A stretch of DNA of 64,000 nt from Bacteroidota bacterium (GTDB lineage: Bacteria > Bacteroidota > Bacteroidia > AKYH767-A > 2013-40CM-41-45). The translations under genes and the position numbers were made by a program. Below, one piece after another: positions 10,105 through 20,761 of this stretch. The stretch covers positions 1 to 64,000 of the forward strand of contig JADJSV010000018.1 of assembly GCA_016711505.1 (NCBI GenBank), given 5' to 3'. The number at the start of each line of letters is the position of its first letter. The stretch's first letter is position 1. The notes below the pieces were generated by a model that had not been told where the DNA came from, searched no databases, and was given only the letters and a program-made list of their open reading frames with translations.

Positions 10105-11094
10105 ATGACAAAGATCGCCGACATAGAATTAGGACCCTTCCCGCTTTTACTGGCGCCGATGGAAGACGTGTCGGATCCGCCATTCCGCTACCTCTGCAAA
10201 ATGCTCGGGGCGGATATGATGTACACTGAATTCATATCGAGCGAAGGTCTGATCCGCGATGCGGCAAAGAGCAGAATTAAACTCGACATTTTTGAATATG
10301 AACGTCCGATCGGGATTCAGCTTTTTGGTGGTGAGATCGGATCAATGATAGAAGCGGCTCTCATTGCTGAAGCTGCTAAACCGAATCTGATCGATATCAA
10401 TTACGGCTGTCCGGTGAAAGCTGTCGCTTGCAAAGGTGCAGGTGCTGCATTACTGCAAGACATACCGAAGATGGTGAAGATGACGGAAGAGATCGTGAAA
10501 GCTGTGAAGCTTCCGGTTACTGTAAAGACTCGTCTGGGTTGGGATGAAAATACTTTGAACATCGTTGAAGTTGCAGAACGTTTACAAGACATCGGTATCA
10601 AAGCGCTTTCAATTCACGGTCGTACCCGCAAACAAATGTATAAAGGTCCGGCGGAATGGGATCTTATCGGTAAAGTGAAAAATAATCCGCGCATTCACAT
10701 TCCTATTTTTGGAAATGGTGATGTCGATACTCCGCAGAAAGCTGTCGAAATGAAAAACCGCTATGGTGTCGATGGTGTAATGATCGGTCGCGCAAGTATC
10801 GGTTATCCGTGGATCTTTAATGAGATCAAACATTTTATGGCGACGGGCGAAATGCTTCCGCAGCCAACAATAGAGCAACGCGTTGAAGTGTGTCGTACAC
10901 ATCTTACTAAATCCATCGAATGGAAAGGCCCGCGTCTTGGTATCAATGAAATGCGCAGACATTATTCAAATTATTTCAAAGGCATGGAGAATTTTAAAGA
11001 ATACAGATTGCGAATGGTGACGGCGTTGACGGATGGGGATGTGAATGAGATTCTGGATGAGGTGTTGGGGAATTATTTGGGTGTAGCGGTTTGA
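10105..11094 (+). CDS. dusB: tRNA-dihydrouridine synthase, DusB type
   Basis: This FMN enzyme reduces uridine to dihydrouridine in the D-loop of tRNA in the cytoplasm. The 329-residue length suits the DusB family. Visible motifs are the N-terminal APMEDVSDPPFR, QLFGGE, and the catalytic NYGCPVK with Cys102. GRTRKQMYKGPAEW follows in the FMN barrel, with GNGDV, then the phosphate-binding GRASIGYPWIF and the C-terminal helical domain. The start follows a GCAGGTTT-type repeat arm by only a few bases. No partner gene sits downstream, so it appears monocistronic. Confidence 0.93.
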   Translation: MTKIADIELGPFPLLLAPMEDVSDPPFRYLCKMLGADMMYTEFISSEGLIRDAAKSRIKLDIFEYERPIGIQLFGGEIGSMIEAALIAEAAKPNLIDINYGCPVKAVACKGAGAALLQDIPKMVKMTEEIVKAVKLPVTVKTRLGWDENTLNIVEVAERLQDIGIKALSIHGRTRKQMYKGPAEWDLIGKVKNNPRIHIPIFGNGDVDTPQKAVEMKNRYGVDGVMIGRASIGYPWIFNEIKHFMATGEMLPQPTIEQRVEVCRTHLTKSIEWKGPRLGINEMRRHYSNYFKGMENFKEYRLRMVTALTDGDVNEILDEVLGNYLGVAV

Positions 11095-11290
11095 TTTGAA
11101 AACAAAGGTACAAATCTTGTAAAAGTCATTTAAGAGGCTCAAGTCAAGAAAAATCAGTGTTCTTGTGGGACCGTTTTATGTATGCCATTGGTCAGATTTT
11201 AATTTCAAATTATAAAACATTCATCATGCTGCATTCATGATATTTTCTCTAATTTTAATGGTACTAATTCTCACCTAAATCCTTGTCTCC

Positions 11291-12183
11291 ATGAAAAAAT
11301 CTGATATTAAAAAAATTCTTGTACCGGTTGATTTCTCTGATGCTTCGGATACAGCTGTTGCTGAAGCCGCGGGATTGGCTGTTCTTTTAAAATCTGAATT
11401 GGTTTTACTTCACGTCGTTGAAGACCGTGTGTATGCTGCCTCCGCTTTGGATACTGTTGAGGTGATCTTGCCGAATTTCGGCGCAATAAAAAAGAGATCG
11501 GCAAAAAAATGGCCGACTTACAAAAACACATTAACAAAAAGTATGAAATAAAATGCACCATTCATATTCTGAACGGCCATATTCACACTGAAATAAAAAC
11601 GCTGGCGAAAAAGAAAAAAATTAATCTGATCGTCATGGGTACACATGGCGCTTCAGGATTCAAAGAATATTTTATCGGAAGTAATGCGCAACGTGTCGTT
11701 ACGATCTCTGATGTTCCAGTTCTCACAACTCCGGTGAAAGCAAAGAAGATGAGTTTCAAAAATATTCTTATCCCGATCGACAACTCCATTCACAGTCGTG
11801 CGAAAGTAAATATTGCTCTCATCTTTGCAGATCTTTTCAATGCAAATATTCATCTCATCGGTTTACCGGGAACAAAAGATAAAACGGAAGTAAGTAAATT
11901 CAATATCAAATTAAAATCTGTTGAAAAACATATCGAAGATCAGGGCTTCTCTTATTCTTCTAAAATTGTTTCCGGAACTAATACTGCGGAGGCTGCATTA
12001 TCGTATGCAACAAAAAATAAATGTGATCTCATCGTTATCAATACCGGACATGAATCAAAAACTACAGGTATGTTCATGGGTATGTTCTCGCAACAGATCG
12101 TGAATCATTCTAATGTTGCTGTACTTAGTTTTAAGCATCTGGATGGGGCGGTGAGTATTGATACGCCGGGCTTCGGTCTTTAA
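11291..12183 (+). CDS. Universal stress protein, tandem UspA domains (one frameshift)
   Basis: UspA-type proteins are cytoplasmic nucleotide-binding stress proteins. The first domain begins KKILVPVDFSDASDTAV. The second begins KNILIPIDNSIHSRAKV at about 11756. The first domain has the ATP-loop-like VMGTHGASGFKEYFIGSNAQ; the second has an altered equivalent near VINTGHESKTTGMFMG. The frame is broken at an A run at 11488-11493. One extra A restores continuity and gives exactly 297 residues, the usual size of a two-domain Usp. The 3' end is followed within 6 bases by a near-perfect palindrome. Sequencing error is the likely cause of the break. Confidence 0.88.
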
Positions 12184-12188
12184 AGTTT

Positions 12189-12288
12189 AAACACTGAGAG
12201 CACTAAGATCACAATAAGAACACGGAAATATTGATTTATAATTTATAAATTCCGTGTTCTTATTGTGATCTTAGTGCCCTTAGTGTTA
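12189..12288. repeat. AACACTAAG-family palindrome between convergent genes
   Basis: Left arm 12190-12225 and right arm 12252-12287 are complementary with about two mismatches in 36 bases, around a loop of about 26 AT-rich bases. The words are AACACTGAGAGCACTAAG then ATCACAATAAGAACACGG. It lies between the stops of the Usp gene (+) and tatA (-), where it could terminate both transcripts. Confidence 0.85.
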
Positions 12289-12313
12289 AATAATTTTTAT
12301 TTCCCTTTATATT

Positions 12314-12487
12314 TTATCCTTCTCTCGGTTCAACTCCCGACGAAGCATCTTTAAATTCTTTCATTCCTTTCCCAACTCCACGCATCATTTCGGGAATCTT
12401 TTTTCCACCGAAGATGAGAAGAATTACAAAAGCGATGATTAGAATTTCATTCATTCCAAGCATTCCTAACAAGATTGAATTTATCAT
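12314..12487 (-). CDS. tatA: Twin-arginine translocase component TatA
   Basis: A 57-residue protein with the TatA layout: a short N-terminus, one hydrophobic helix (EILIIAFVILLIFGGKKIPE, residues 14-33) with the typical FGGKKIPE hinge, and an amphipathic helix MRGVGKGMKEFK. It ends with a short polar tail EPREG. TatA oligomers form the passage for folded proteins carrying RR signal peptides. The next two genes upstream on the same strand encode exactly such proteins, so a dedicated export role is plausible. No tatC is seen in the window. The start is the only Met in frame before the hydrophobic helix that gives the normal N-terminal length. Confidence 0.88.
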   Translation of the reverse strand: MINSILLGMLGMNEILIIAFVILLIFGGKKIPEMMRGVGKGMKEFKDASSGVEPREG

Positions 12488-12567
12488 GATCTGATTTTTA
12501 TACTGATTAACTTATTTTAAAATAAATGAATTGCACAGATCATGTCTGAGCAATTCATTTTATTTTT

Positions 12568-13383
12568 TTACATAATGAAAAGTCCTGCAATTGTATTAAC
12601 AGTAGCTTCATCCAATGGTTCATCAAATGCTTCTCTTACCGATGCTGCACTTGCTGTTGTTACAGTCGTTGCATCAACTCCCCCTTGCATAACATTTTCT
12701 TCGCCATCATAAACAGGTTGTGTAGGCGAAGGTAAAGTGCCGCGATCATTTCCTGAGATCCATCCTTTGGCATTCGGATCCTGACCTAACGACATCCGCA
12801 AACGGCGAACCTGACTTGCATGTCGTGCTTCTACTGAGTGAATACGTAGTGCAGCATTCAACACTGTATCGCTGGCCATTAGATTCCCTGCCTGTCCTTT
12901 GTAAGCTCGTACTCCCGTATCTTCGAAAGCTTGTGCCAGTGCGAGGAAATCACCATACATACTGAACGGACTGAAATTTCCACCGGCAGTAAAATCAAAC
13001 ATTGGTTCTGCAACAGGAGTTCCTCCAACTGATGTAATTGCATCCTGAAGAAAAGTTACATGGGCAACTTCATGCTTTTTTATCTGCTGAAAAATCGCCA
13101 GATCAGCAGATGGAATAACACCTGATGCTACACCTCTTGTGTAATATTCTTTTTCAAGAAATTCAAGTGTGAGTGCAAAGTTCAGTACGCCGGGAATGTC
13201 CATCGTTCTGGCGAAAGAATTTTTTGGTAATGCTGCAAGTACAACAGCAGGAATTGCAGCAAGCGCTACTTTTGCTCCGATATCTCCGAAAAAACTCAGA
13301 GATTCCCTGCGGCTTGCAGGCTGATCTAACTTGGGACTATTGTCGCCGAAATTAAATGTATCTAATAATTTGAGAATATTCAT
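12568..13383 (-). CDS. Tat-exported ferritin-like domain protein
   Basis: A ferritin-like four-helix protein (Ferritin_2, PF13668-like). The mature part carries Glu/His helix motifs: EFLEKEYYTRG, KKHEVAHVTFLQ, AFEDTGVRAYKGQ and SVEARHASQVRR. The N-terminus has a twin-arginine signal (SRRESLSFFGDIG) followed by a hydrophobic stretch ending near NSFA. I chose the Met at 13383 because it starts 10 nt after the stop of the upstream gene; a longer reading to 13419 would overlap that gene. With its upstream homologue and tatA it forms a compact cassette. Metal binding is expected from the family; whether it oxidises iron or another substrate is unknown. Confidence 0.8.
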   Translation of the reverse strand: MNILKLLDTFNFGDNSPKLDQPASRRESLSFFGDIGAKVALAAIPAVVLAALPKNSFARTMDIPGVLNFALTLEFLEKEYYTRGVASGVIPSADLAIFQQIKKHEVAHVTFLQDAITSVGGTPVAEPMFDFTAGGNFSPFSMYGDFLALAQAFEDTGVRAYKGQAGNLMASDTVLNAALRIHSVEARHASQVRRLRMSLGQDPNAKGWISGNDRGTLPSPTQPVYDGEENVMQGGVDATTVTTASAASVREAFDEPLDEATVNTIAGLFIM

Positions 13384-13393
13384 ATTTGATTTT

Positions 13394-14116
13394 TTAAGAC
13401 GTTGGTAAATTAGCAGCACTCAGTGGTGTTACGAAATAAGTATTTGCAATTGCAATAACTTGCGGAGGAGTTCTTGAAGCATCAAGTCCTGATGAATCTA
13501 CGATATCATCTCCTGCAAAATCTGCAGAATTCGGATTTAATAAATCACGGATCGCTGATGCATGACGGGCTTCAACAGATACAATCTTTCCTGCAACCAG
13601 CAAATAGTCAACATTGCTGATTAGATGTCCTGCGCCATTGTATGCAGAAACTCCCAGATCTTCGAATGCCTTTGCTGTTGCAAGTACACTTGCACGACTC
13701 GTAAAATTAACAGAGGATAAATTAATATTCAATGTTCCAATCGCTGCAGAACCTATTGCTGCTTTAAAAAAATCACGATGAGCGATCTCGTGCTGATAGA
13801 TATCATTCAAGATATCTCTTTCCAGAGAAGTGCTGCCTGAAAAGAAGTTTGACGTTACTTGTCTGTAAAATTCCGCTTCCAGTTGTTCCAGTGCATAAGC
13901 ATAGTTTAAAATTCCTACGTCTCCGCTGCCCAGGTCAATCGTATTAGAGGGTGGTGGTGTTACCATAGGTTCATCATCTTTTTTACATCCGGCCATAAAT
14001 AAGGCTGCAGATGCAAGCGCTACTCCTGAAAATCCCAGAAAACTTCTTCTGGAAGTTGCACGGTTGATGAGAGCCGTTTCTTCAGGTGTTTGTTTGATCA
14101 GATCTTTTTCCATCAT
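13394..14116 (-). CDS. Tat-exported ferritin-like lipoprotein
   Basis: This paralogue of the next gene downstream has 240 residues. A twin-arginine motif (TSRRSFLGFSG) precedes a hydrophobic segment that ends in a lipobox, FMAGC, so the mature protein is probably a Tat-exported lipoprotein in the periplasm. The ferritin-like domain shows EQLEAEFYRQV, YQHEIAHRDFFK, AFEDLGVSAYNGAG and VEARHASAIRDLL, spaced like the carboxylate/His ligands of the family. Only 10 nt separate it from the downstream gene, implying one transcript. The duplicate MM at the start leaves the exact first residue open by one position. Confidence 0.8.
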   Translation of the reverse strand: MMEKDLIKQTPEETALINRATSRRSFLGFSGVALASAALFMAGCKKDDEPMVTPPPSNTIDLGSGDVGILNYAYALEQLEAEFYRQVTSNFFSGSTSLERDILNDIYQHEIAHRDFFKAAIGSAAIGTLNINLSSVNFTSRASVLATAKAFEDLGVSAYNGAGHLISNVDYLLVAGKIVSVEARHASAIRDLLNPNSADFAGDDIVDSSGLDASRTPPQVIAIANTYFVTPLSAANLPTS

Positions 14117-14266
14117 GATTGAATTAATTTTAAAATTGTGTCAGTTAATTCAACTTACGCCTCAATGATGGTCGGTGGTTTTGAAATAGAAGATCTTTAA
14201 CGTTTGAGAAAATTTTTACCTATATTAAAAGTTGTGCCGCAGTGGTGGGAAATAAAAAAACAAATA

Positions 14267-14463
14267 AACACTCAGAGCACAAGTTCACAAGGAGAACACG
14301 GAATCTATTGTTTTGGTTTAAAATGTTTAAGGGGTTTAAGATGTTTCGCAACACTTTAAACCCCTTAAGAAAAAAACACGTAGAGCACAAGTTCACAATA
14401 AGAACACGGAATTATTGATTTTATAATTCCGTGATCTTATTGTGAACTTGTGCTCTTGTGTTT
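14267..14463. repeat. Composite palindromic repeat (two AACACTAAG-family units around a TTAAGGGGTTTAA unit)
   Basis: One single-arm copy (14267-14306) and one complete palindrome (14375-14463) share the words GAGCACAAGTTCACAA and AGAACACGGAAT. Between them lies a second, unrelated inverted repeat, TTAAGGGGTTTAAG (14327-14340) against CTTTAAACCCCTTAAG (14354-14369). The outer palindrome ends 14 bases from the stop of the large T9SS gene on the minus strand, so it could act as its terminator. Confidence 0.8.
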
Positions 14464-14477
14464 ATTTTTTACCTGTT

Positions 14478-17400
14478 TTACTGAACTTGAATTCTTTGAG
14501 ATTCAGTTCCGCCGTTCTCAGATTTGATGCTTAGTATATAAACACCTTTCGCAAGGTCAGCAACATTTATCTCCATTGAATTAAATTCCTTTGTTGCCGA
14601 TATCGCATCTGAATAAACAATATTTCCAATCATATCAGTCAATGTAATTACATACTTCTGATCTGCTAATGAATTGAAAGAAATGGTCGCACTAGTAGAA
14701 GCCGGATTAGGATATACTTCGAATGACGTCGAATTCTCATCAACATTTTCAGAAGCAGATCTGCAGAATAGATTTACATTCACTCCCAATGCACCCGGCT
14801 GCGATGATCCGCAGGCATTGTTTGCATTAGCACGAATCACAACAGATGAGGAAAGAGCAGTGTTATAATTTACCAATGCTGTATTTCCACTTGGAGAAAT
14901 TGATGCTCCGCCTGTTGCTGACCATGAATACGACGTTGCTCCGCTCACAGGTGAAATAGAATACGCAACACTCGATTGTGTTTTACAAACGGATGCCGGT
15001 CCTGAAATTACAGGTACTGCCGGACGTGCAGTAATTTTAAAACATCGCGCCGGTCCTTCTCCGCAACTGTTATTCGCAGTCACACAAATACTTCCTGTAT
15101 TAGTAAACGTTCCTGTAAAATTCACAACAATTGATAGTCCGTTCGGTGCAGTTGATACAATTGAAACTCCTCCCGGTACTGTCCATGAATAAGATGTTGC
15201 ACCTGCTACTGGTGCAATTGAATATGATACATTACTTGCACCACATACCGCCGTTCCTGGTCCGGTAATTCCGCCCGGTTGAGCAGGAGTTGATCGCACT
15301 GCAAATGTTCTTGCAAATGATCCACAGGAATTTGATGCAGTAATTGTTACTGTTCCACCATTCCATGTCGGACCAAAATTAAATGTTGCTGATGTTGTCG
15401 TAGCATTTGTTGTCTGACTACCTAAAGTTGCACCGCCAGTGATCGACCATGTGTATGTTGTTACTCCATTTACAACAGGCATTGAATACGTCGCAGAACC
15501 ATTCGCACAAACAAACGATGGACCACTCACTGCATTTGAATGCGCAGGAATTCCTGTGATCGTCATACCTCTGACTGCACTTGAGCCGTTACAATTCACA
15601 CCTCTTACTTGCAAAGATCCTTGCGTGAATCCCGCTGCTACTGTTAATTGAATTGTATTTGTTCCGATTCCACTTGTGATTGACAAGCCTGATCCGGTTA
15701 CAACCCAGTTGTAACTCAAAGCATTCGCAGAATTTGTTGAGTAAGTATAAACTCCCGGTCCACATGCAACCGCAGGTCCTGTGATCACTGCAGGTTGTGA
15801 AGGATATGTTGTGATCACCGGTACATTCTGGCAACTCGACATGCTTGATCCGCATGCATTGTTTGCAGCAACACAAATAAATCCGCCATTGAATGAATTT
15901 GCAAATGCAACAGTGATTGAATTTGTTGTTGAAGACCCGGTTACTCCTGCCGGAAGTGTCCATGTATAACTTGTCGCTCCCGGAACAGCTGAAACTGAAT
16001 AAACAATTCCTGATGTATTACGACATGCACCTTGTGCTCCACTGATTGCACCCGGTGTTCCAATCGATCCGCCTGATCCGGAAACTGCAACAGTCGCTGA
16101 ACCTGTACATCCATTTGCATCTGTGAATGTAACTGAATATGGTCCCGCCACAAGTCCAGTTGCTGTTGATGTTGTCTGTCCATCTGACCATAAATAAGTA
16201 TAGCTTCCTGTTCCCCCGCTTACAACTACCGATGCTGTTCCATCAGCAATTGAACAACCAGATGCAGCAGTGCTTGATGTTACGCCTTCAACTTTTGCTG
16301 GCTGCGTAAGTGTTACTGATGAAGAAGATGTACATCCATTTGCATCTGTTACCGAATAAGAAATTGTTCCTGCACCTTGATTGAATGTTCCTGTTCCGGA
16401 ATAAGGTGCTGTTCCGCCTGTGGCAGATACATTCACATTAGTAGTTGCACCGAAACACAAAATAGTTCCACTTGCAATTGCATTTACATTCAATGCAGTT
16501 GGTTCTGTTATTGTAACTGATGTTGATGTTGAACATCCATTTGCATCAGACACTGTGAATGACCATGTACCTGCAGCACGTGTGAACGTACCTGTTCCTG
16601 AATATGGCGCTGTTCCGCCGGTTGCAGAAACGGTAACTGTTGATGATCCGCCGTTACAAAGTATCGGAGTTGCTGATGATGACGCTGCTACTGCAGTTGG
16701 TTCAGTAATAGTTATTGTTGTTGATGCCGAACAATTGTTTGCATCAGTTACGGTGAATGAATATGTTCCTGCAGTTCTTGTAAACGTTCCTGTTCCCGTG
16801 TATGGTGCTGTTCCACCTGTAGCAGATACAGTAACTGTTGCCGAACCTCCACTACATACTATTGCAGTTGATGATGACGATGCAATTACCGGTGTTGTTT
16901 CTGTTACAACAACAGAAGCTGTCGCTGTACAATTATTTGCATCCGTCACTGCTACAATATATGTTCCGCTGCTTGATGCTGTAATGCTTTGTGATGTTTC
17001 ACCTGTACTCCATAAATATGAAACGCCTGCGGAAGAATTCAATACTACGCTTCCACCATCACAGAATGTTGTACTTCCTGCCGGTGTGATAGATGCAGTA
17101 CAACCACTGCAATTTGTTACCTGAAGTGATTGCTCTATAGAATTAGTACAGCCGTTTCCATCTGAATAAGAATAGGTAATTGTAATTGTGCCCACTCCTG
17201 ATACTCCCGGATCAAACATTCCGCCGCTTACTCCTGTTCCGGAATAACTTCCACCTGCAGGCGATCCTCCGGTCAATGCAAATGCTCCGTTCGTATTACA
17301 TACGGAAGAAAATGGTGCCAGCGAAACTGCCGGAAGTGGATTCATTATTACAGTAGTTGATGACGATGTTGCAGAACATCCGTTAGCATTTGTCACTCTT

Positions 17401-20400
17401 ACAGTATATGATCCGCTTGCTATAGCTGATATGGCTTGTGTTGTTGCTCCTGTATTCCACAAGTATGCATTAGCAGAAGTTGAAGTCAATGTAACACTAC
17501 CACCCTGGCAGAATGTTGTTGGTCCACCGGCTGAAATTACCGGTGTTGCAGGTAAAGGATTTACAGTAACTGTTGTTCCTGCAGAAGATGCAGAGCATCC
17601 ATTAGCATCAGAAATGGCAACAGAGAATGTACCTGAAGAGTTCACTGATATCGATTGCAATGTTGATCCGTTGCTCCACAAATAAGATGTTGCAGGAGTT
17701 GATGTAAGAGTAACACTTCCGCCCTGACAAAATGTTGTTGATGTACCTGCTGAAATTGTTGGAATAGCAGGAAGCGGGTTCACTGTGACTGTTGTTTCAG
17801 ATGAAACAATGCTTTCACAGCCTGCTGCATTGAATGTTGTTACAGAATAATTTCCTCCTGATGAAACAACAATGCTTTGTGTTGTTGCTCCGGTACTCCA
17901 CAAATAAGATGCGGCAGCGGATGAACTTAATGTTACACTTCCACCCTGACAAAATGTTGTCGTGCTTTGTGGAGTAATCGTCGGAGTTACCGGAGATGAA
18001 AAAGTAATGTCAGATGAAACATTATTACAAATTCCTGAAGCGCCAAATGAATAAGATCGTGCATAATATGTTCCCAGTCCCAGAGAACTGAAAGTTATTG
18101 TACCATTCGTTGTTTGCGGTGAGCCTGATGGTAATCCATCTTTATATAACTGAACTGTATAAGGAGCTAGTCCGCCGCTAATGTCGTATGTGATCGTTCC
18201 ATTGCAACCTGCTTCCTGTGCTGAAGAAGTTATACTACTGTATTTGCGCACAGTTCCTGGTATGTTGCATTTAATCTGTATGCACCAAATGTTCCGAACC
18301 CCGGATCGATCAATAAGTAATAAACTCCAACAGAAAGTCCTGATAAACTGAATGTATTTGTTGCAGCATGAGCCGTTCCTGATAGAATTGGTGCTGCATT
18401 TGTGTCTGAATATAATCTGTAATTGATATATGGATAATCTGTATTGAAATGATTTTGTTCAAGGTCGAGATGCAGATCCATTGTTCCTGCTCCATCGTAT
18501 CCGATCTTCCACCAATCGTATGTGTCTGTATTCAGATTATAATAAAATGCAATGTGTCCACCTGTATTTGTATTAGCCGGCAAAAGCGTTCCCTGTAAGG
18601 CAGAAGAATTATTTCCCGGAACTTCTGCAAGAAATGTCATTGGCTCAAATGAATTTGAAAGAGTATAAGATGTAAATTCTATATCATAAAAAGTTTTTAT
18701 GCCAATATAATAAGTACCCGCTGCAAGATCATTTTTTGAAAAAGAAACAGACGAACTCGTATAACTTCCGGCAAGATATGTTGTGCCGTTGTTGTCATAT
18801 AGTACTGCATAAACATTAGCTCCGTTCTGAGATGTAATTGTATATGTCAGTTTTCCATCAACAGGCAAAACTATTTTGTGGTAATCCGCTGTATCACGAC
18901 TTTGATTTATGAAATAACCGATATGTCCGGTAACTGTAGAATTAATTACAATTGTATTTGCTGATGCGGCATCACTGTTAGGTTCGCTATCGTTTGTGAG
19001 CGGACTTGGAGTAAATACATTGCTGATCGTATAAGGAGCAAACTCCGTGTCATAAAACGTGTAGAACTTTAAATAAAAAGTTCCTGCCGCCAATCCGTTT
19101 TTAGAATAAGTATTAGTTGTTGTTGTATAAGAACCTGCGAGAAATGATATACCATTTCCATCATACAACATTGCATGCACATTCTGACCATTTGCTACTG
19201 CTAATGTCCATTCAAGTTTGCCGTCTGAAGGCAACGTTACCTTAAGCCAATCTGTTGTATCAACAGTTCCATTGTATCGATATCCTATATGACCTGTAGC
19301 GCTTCCGTTCAAAGGAAGAGTTCCTGCATTTGCAAAAACATTATTTGAACCGACATCAACGGGCTGAACAGGAACCACAAGATTATTCGTAAGTGAATAT
19401 GAACTGAAACCATCTACATAGAAGGTCTGAACAAGAATATAGTACGTTCCCGGTGCAAGACCATCCTTTGAGTAATTCATTACCGTAGTTGTATAGCTTC
19501 CGGCAAGTAAAGTCACGGCGTCCCCATCAAATAACTGCGCATAAGTATTTTGTCCGTTATCAACAGTAAGTGTAACATTTAATCGTCCATCAGCATTCAC
19601 ATTCACTGCCCACCAGTCGTAGTTATCACGTGTACCATTATATCTATAACCAATCTGTCCTACCACTGAACCGTTCAGTGGAAAAGATGTTGCAGTTGCT
19701 GCGGTTTCATTTGGTTCCGGATCGGTTGAATAGGTAGGTGCTGTAAAAGTGTTGGACAATGTATAAGGAACGAATTGATTATCGTAAAAAGTATGTAAGC
19801 GTAGATAATAAGTACCTGCAGCCAAACCATTCGCTGTTTGTGTAAGAGTATTTGATGTAAAATTCCCCGTTATTAATGTTACACCATCACCGTTGATCAA
19901 ATCTGCAAAAATAAGATTTCCGTTCTGACTCGAAATTGTCCAGGAAAGCTGACCGCTAACTGTTGTTGTTATTGTATACCAATCAAGAGTGTCTTTCTCA
20001 TTATTGAAATAATAATGACAATGACCTGTTGTTGTTGAATTCAATGGAAAAGTATTTGCTGTTGCGAATGTGCCGTTAGGCTCTGCATCATTAGCAACCG
20101 GTGCAGGAGTAAATGATGGCGTAAGTGTATAATTTGAAATTTCACCGGGATAATAATTAACCATCTTTATGTAATAAGTTCCCTTTGCTATACCTGAAGC
20201 TGTACCCGATGAACTTCCATTCGTATAATTGCTGAAAAGAACAACCGTACCAAGTGTGTCGTAGATCTGACAATAAAGGTGAAAACCATTCGACCCCCAG
20301 TTAACCGTCAAAGCCCCATCTTCCGGAATGCTTACACGCCACCAGTCTTCTTCATGACCGAGGCCCGCAGAACCGTCAGCTGTATTGCCTAAAGTGATTG

Positions 20401-20503
20401 CTAATGATTGATTCCATATACCATTTGGTTCAACCTCCGTTCGTGCATTTGCATTACTAAATTTTAATAAGCAAAGCATACATAGTAAAAATATCTTTTT
20501 CAT
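14478..20503 (-). CDS. Large T9SS-secreted surface protein with PPC, Ig/PKD-like and SprB repeats (one frameshift)
   Basis: The N-terminal reading (18230-20503) starts with a signal peptide (MKKIFLLCMLCLLKFSNANA). It holds about six units of roughly 110 residues with the PPC pattern: EPN near the start, GHIGY, DxxDWW/Y, LAAGTYYL, FY. The second reading (14478-18251) begins inside the same protein. It holds four TFCQGGSVTL-type Ig-like units, SprB repeats (GGTAPYSGTGTF...TDANGC), PKD-like Cys pairs, and a T9SS type A sorting domain (VYPNPASTSATISF ... GVYILSIK). A signal peptide on one part and the sorting domain on the other argue for one gene. Adding one base near 18229-18245 gives exactly 2,008 residues. 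It should be exported through T9SS to the cell surface; no enzyme domain is seen. The start at 20503 is preferred over an upstream Met at 20545. Confidence 0.85.
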
Positions 20504-20522
20504 GAGATGTGTGTTTGTCTGA

Positions 20523-20553
20523 CAAAGGTCAAGACCTCCAAACATCGCGGCAA
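20523..20553 (-). promoter_or_regulatory. Candidate Bacteroidota promoter upstream of the large T9SS gene
   Basis: On the minus strand, TTG (complement of 20551-20553) lies 20 bases upstream of GACCTTTG (complement of 20523-20530), one mismatch from the TAnnTTTG -7 box. The ATG at 20503 follows about 20 bases later. The prediction rests on spacing and similarity only. Confidence 0.35.
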
Positions 20554-20640
20554 TACTCAGTTTGTAGTAAGGGGGGAGTACTTAGTTTGTAGTAGTGCTT
20601 CCCCTTTTTTTATTTAAAAGTTCATTCATTGATTTTTTTA

Positions 20641-20724
20641 AACACTAAGCTCACTAAGTTTTTGGCACAAGAGCACAAGTTTCAATTTTGTGTTCTTGTG
20701 ACGATTTTTAGTGAACTTAGTGTT
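20641..20724. repeat. AACACTAAG-family palindrome
   Basis: The outer arms AACACTAAGCTCACTAAG and CTTAGTGAACTTAGTGTT-like words enclose inner arms GCACAAGAGCACAAG and TGTGTTCTTGTG. It lies 37 bases from the stop of the broken TonB receptor gene on the minus strand. An imperfect direct repeat (ACTCAGTTTGTAGTA at 20555-20569 and ACTTAGTTTGTAGTA nearby) precedes it. Confidence 0.8.
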
Positions 20725-20761
20725 TTATTTTTCAAACATACGAGTTCAGTAAGGTCTTATC

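Noticed and set aside
16420..17124. A 234-residue open frame on the plus strand
   Set aside because: It is the complement of the repetitive T9SS gene; its Val/Pro/Ala-rich low-complexity product mirrors the SprB repeats and has no start context.
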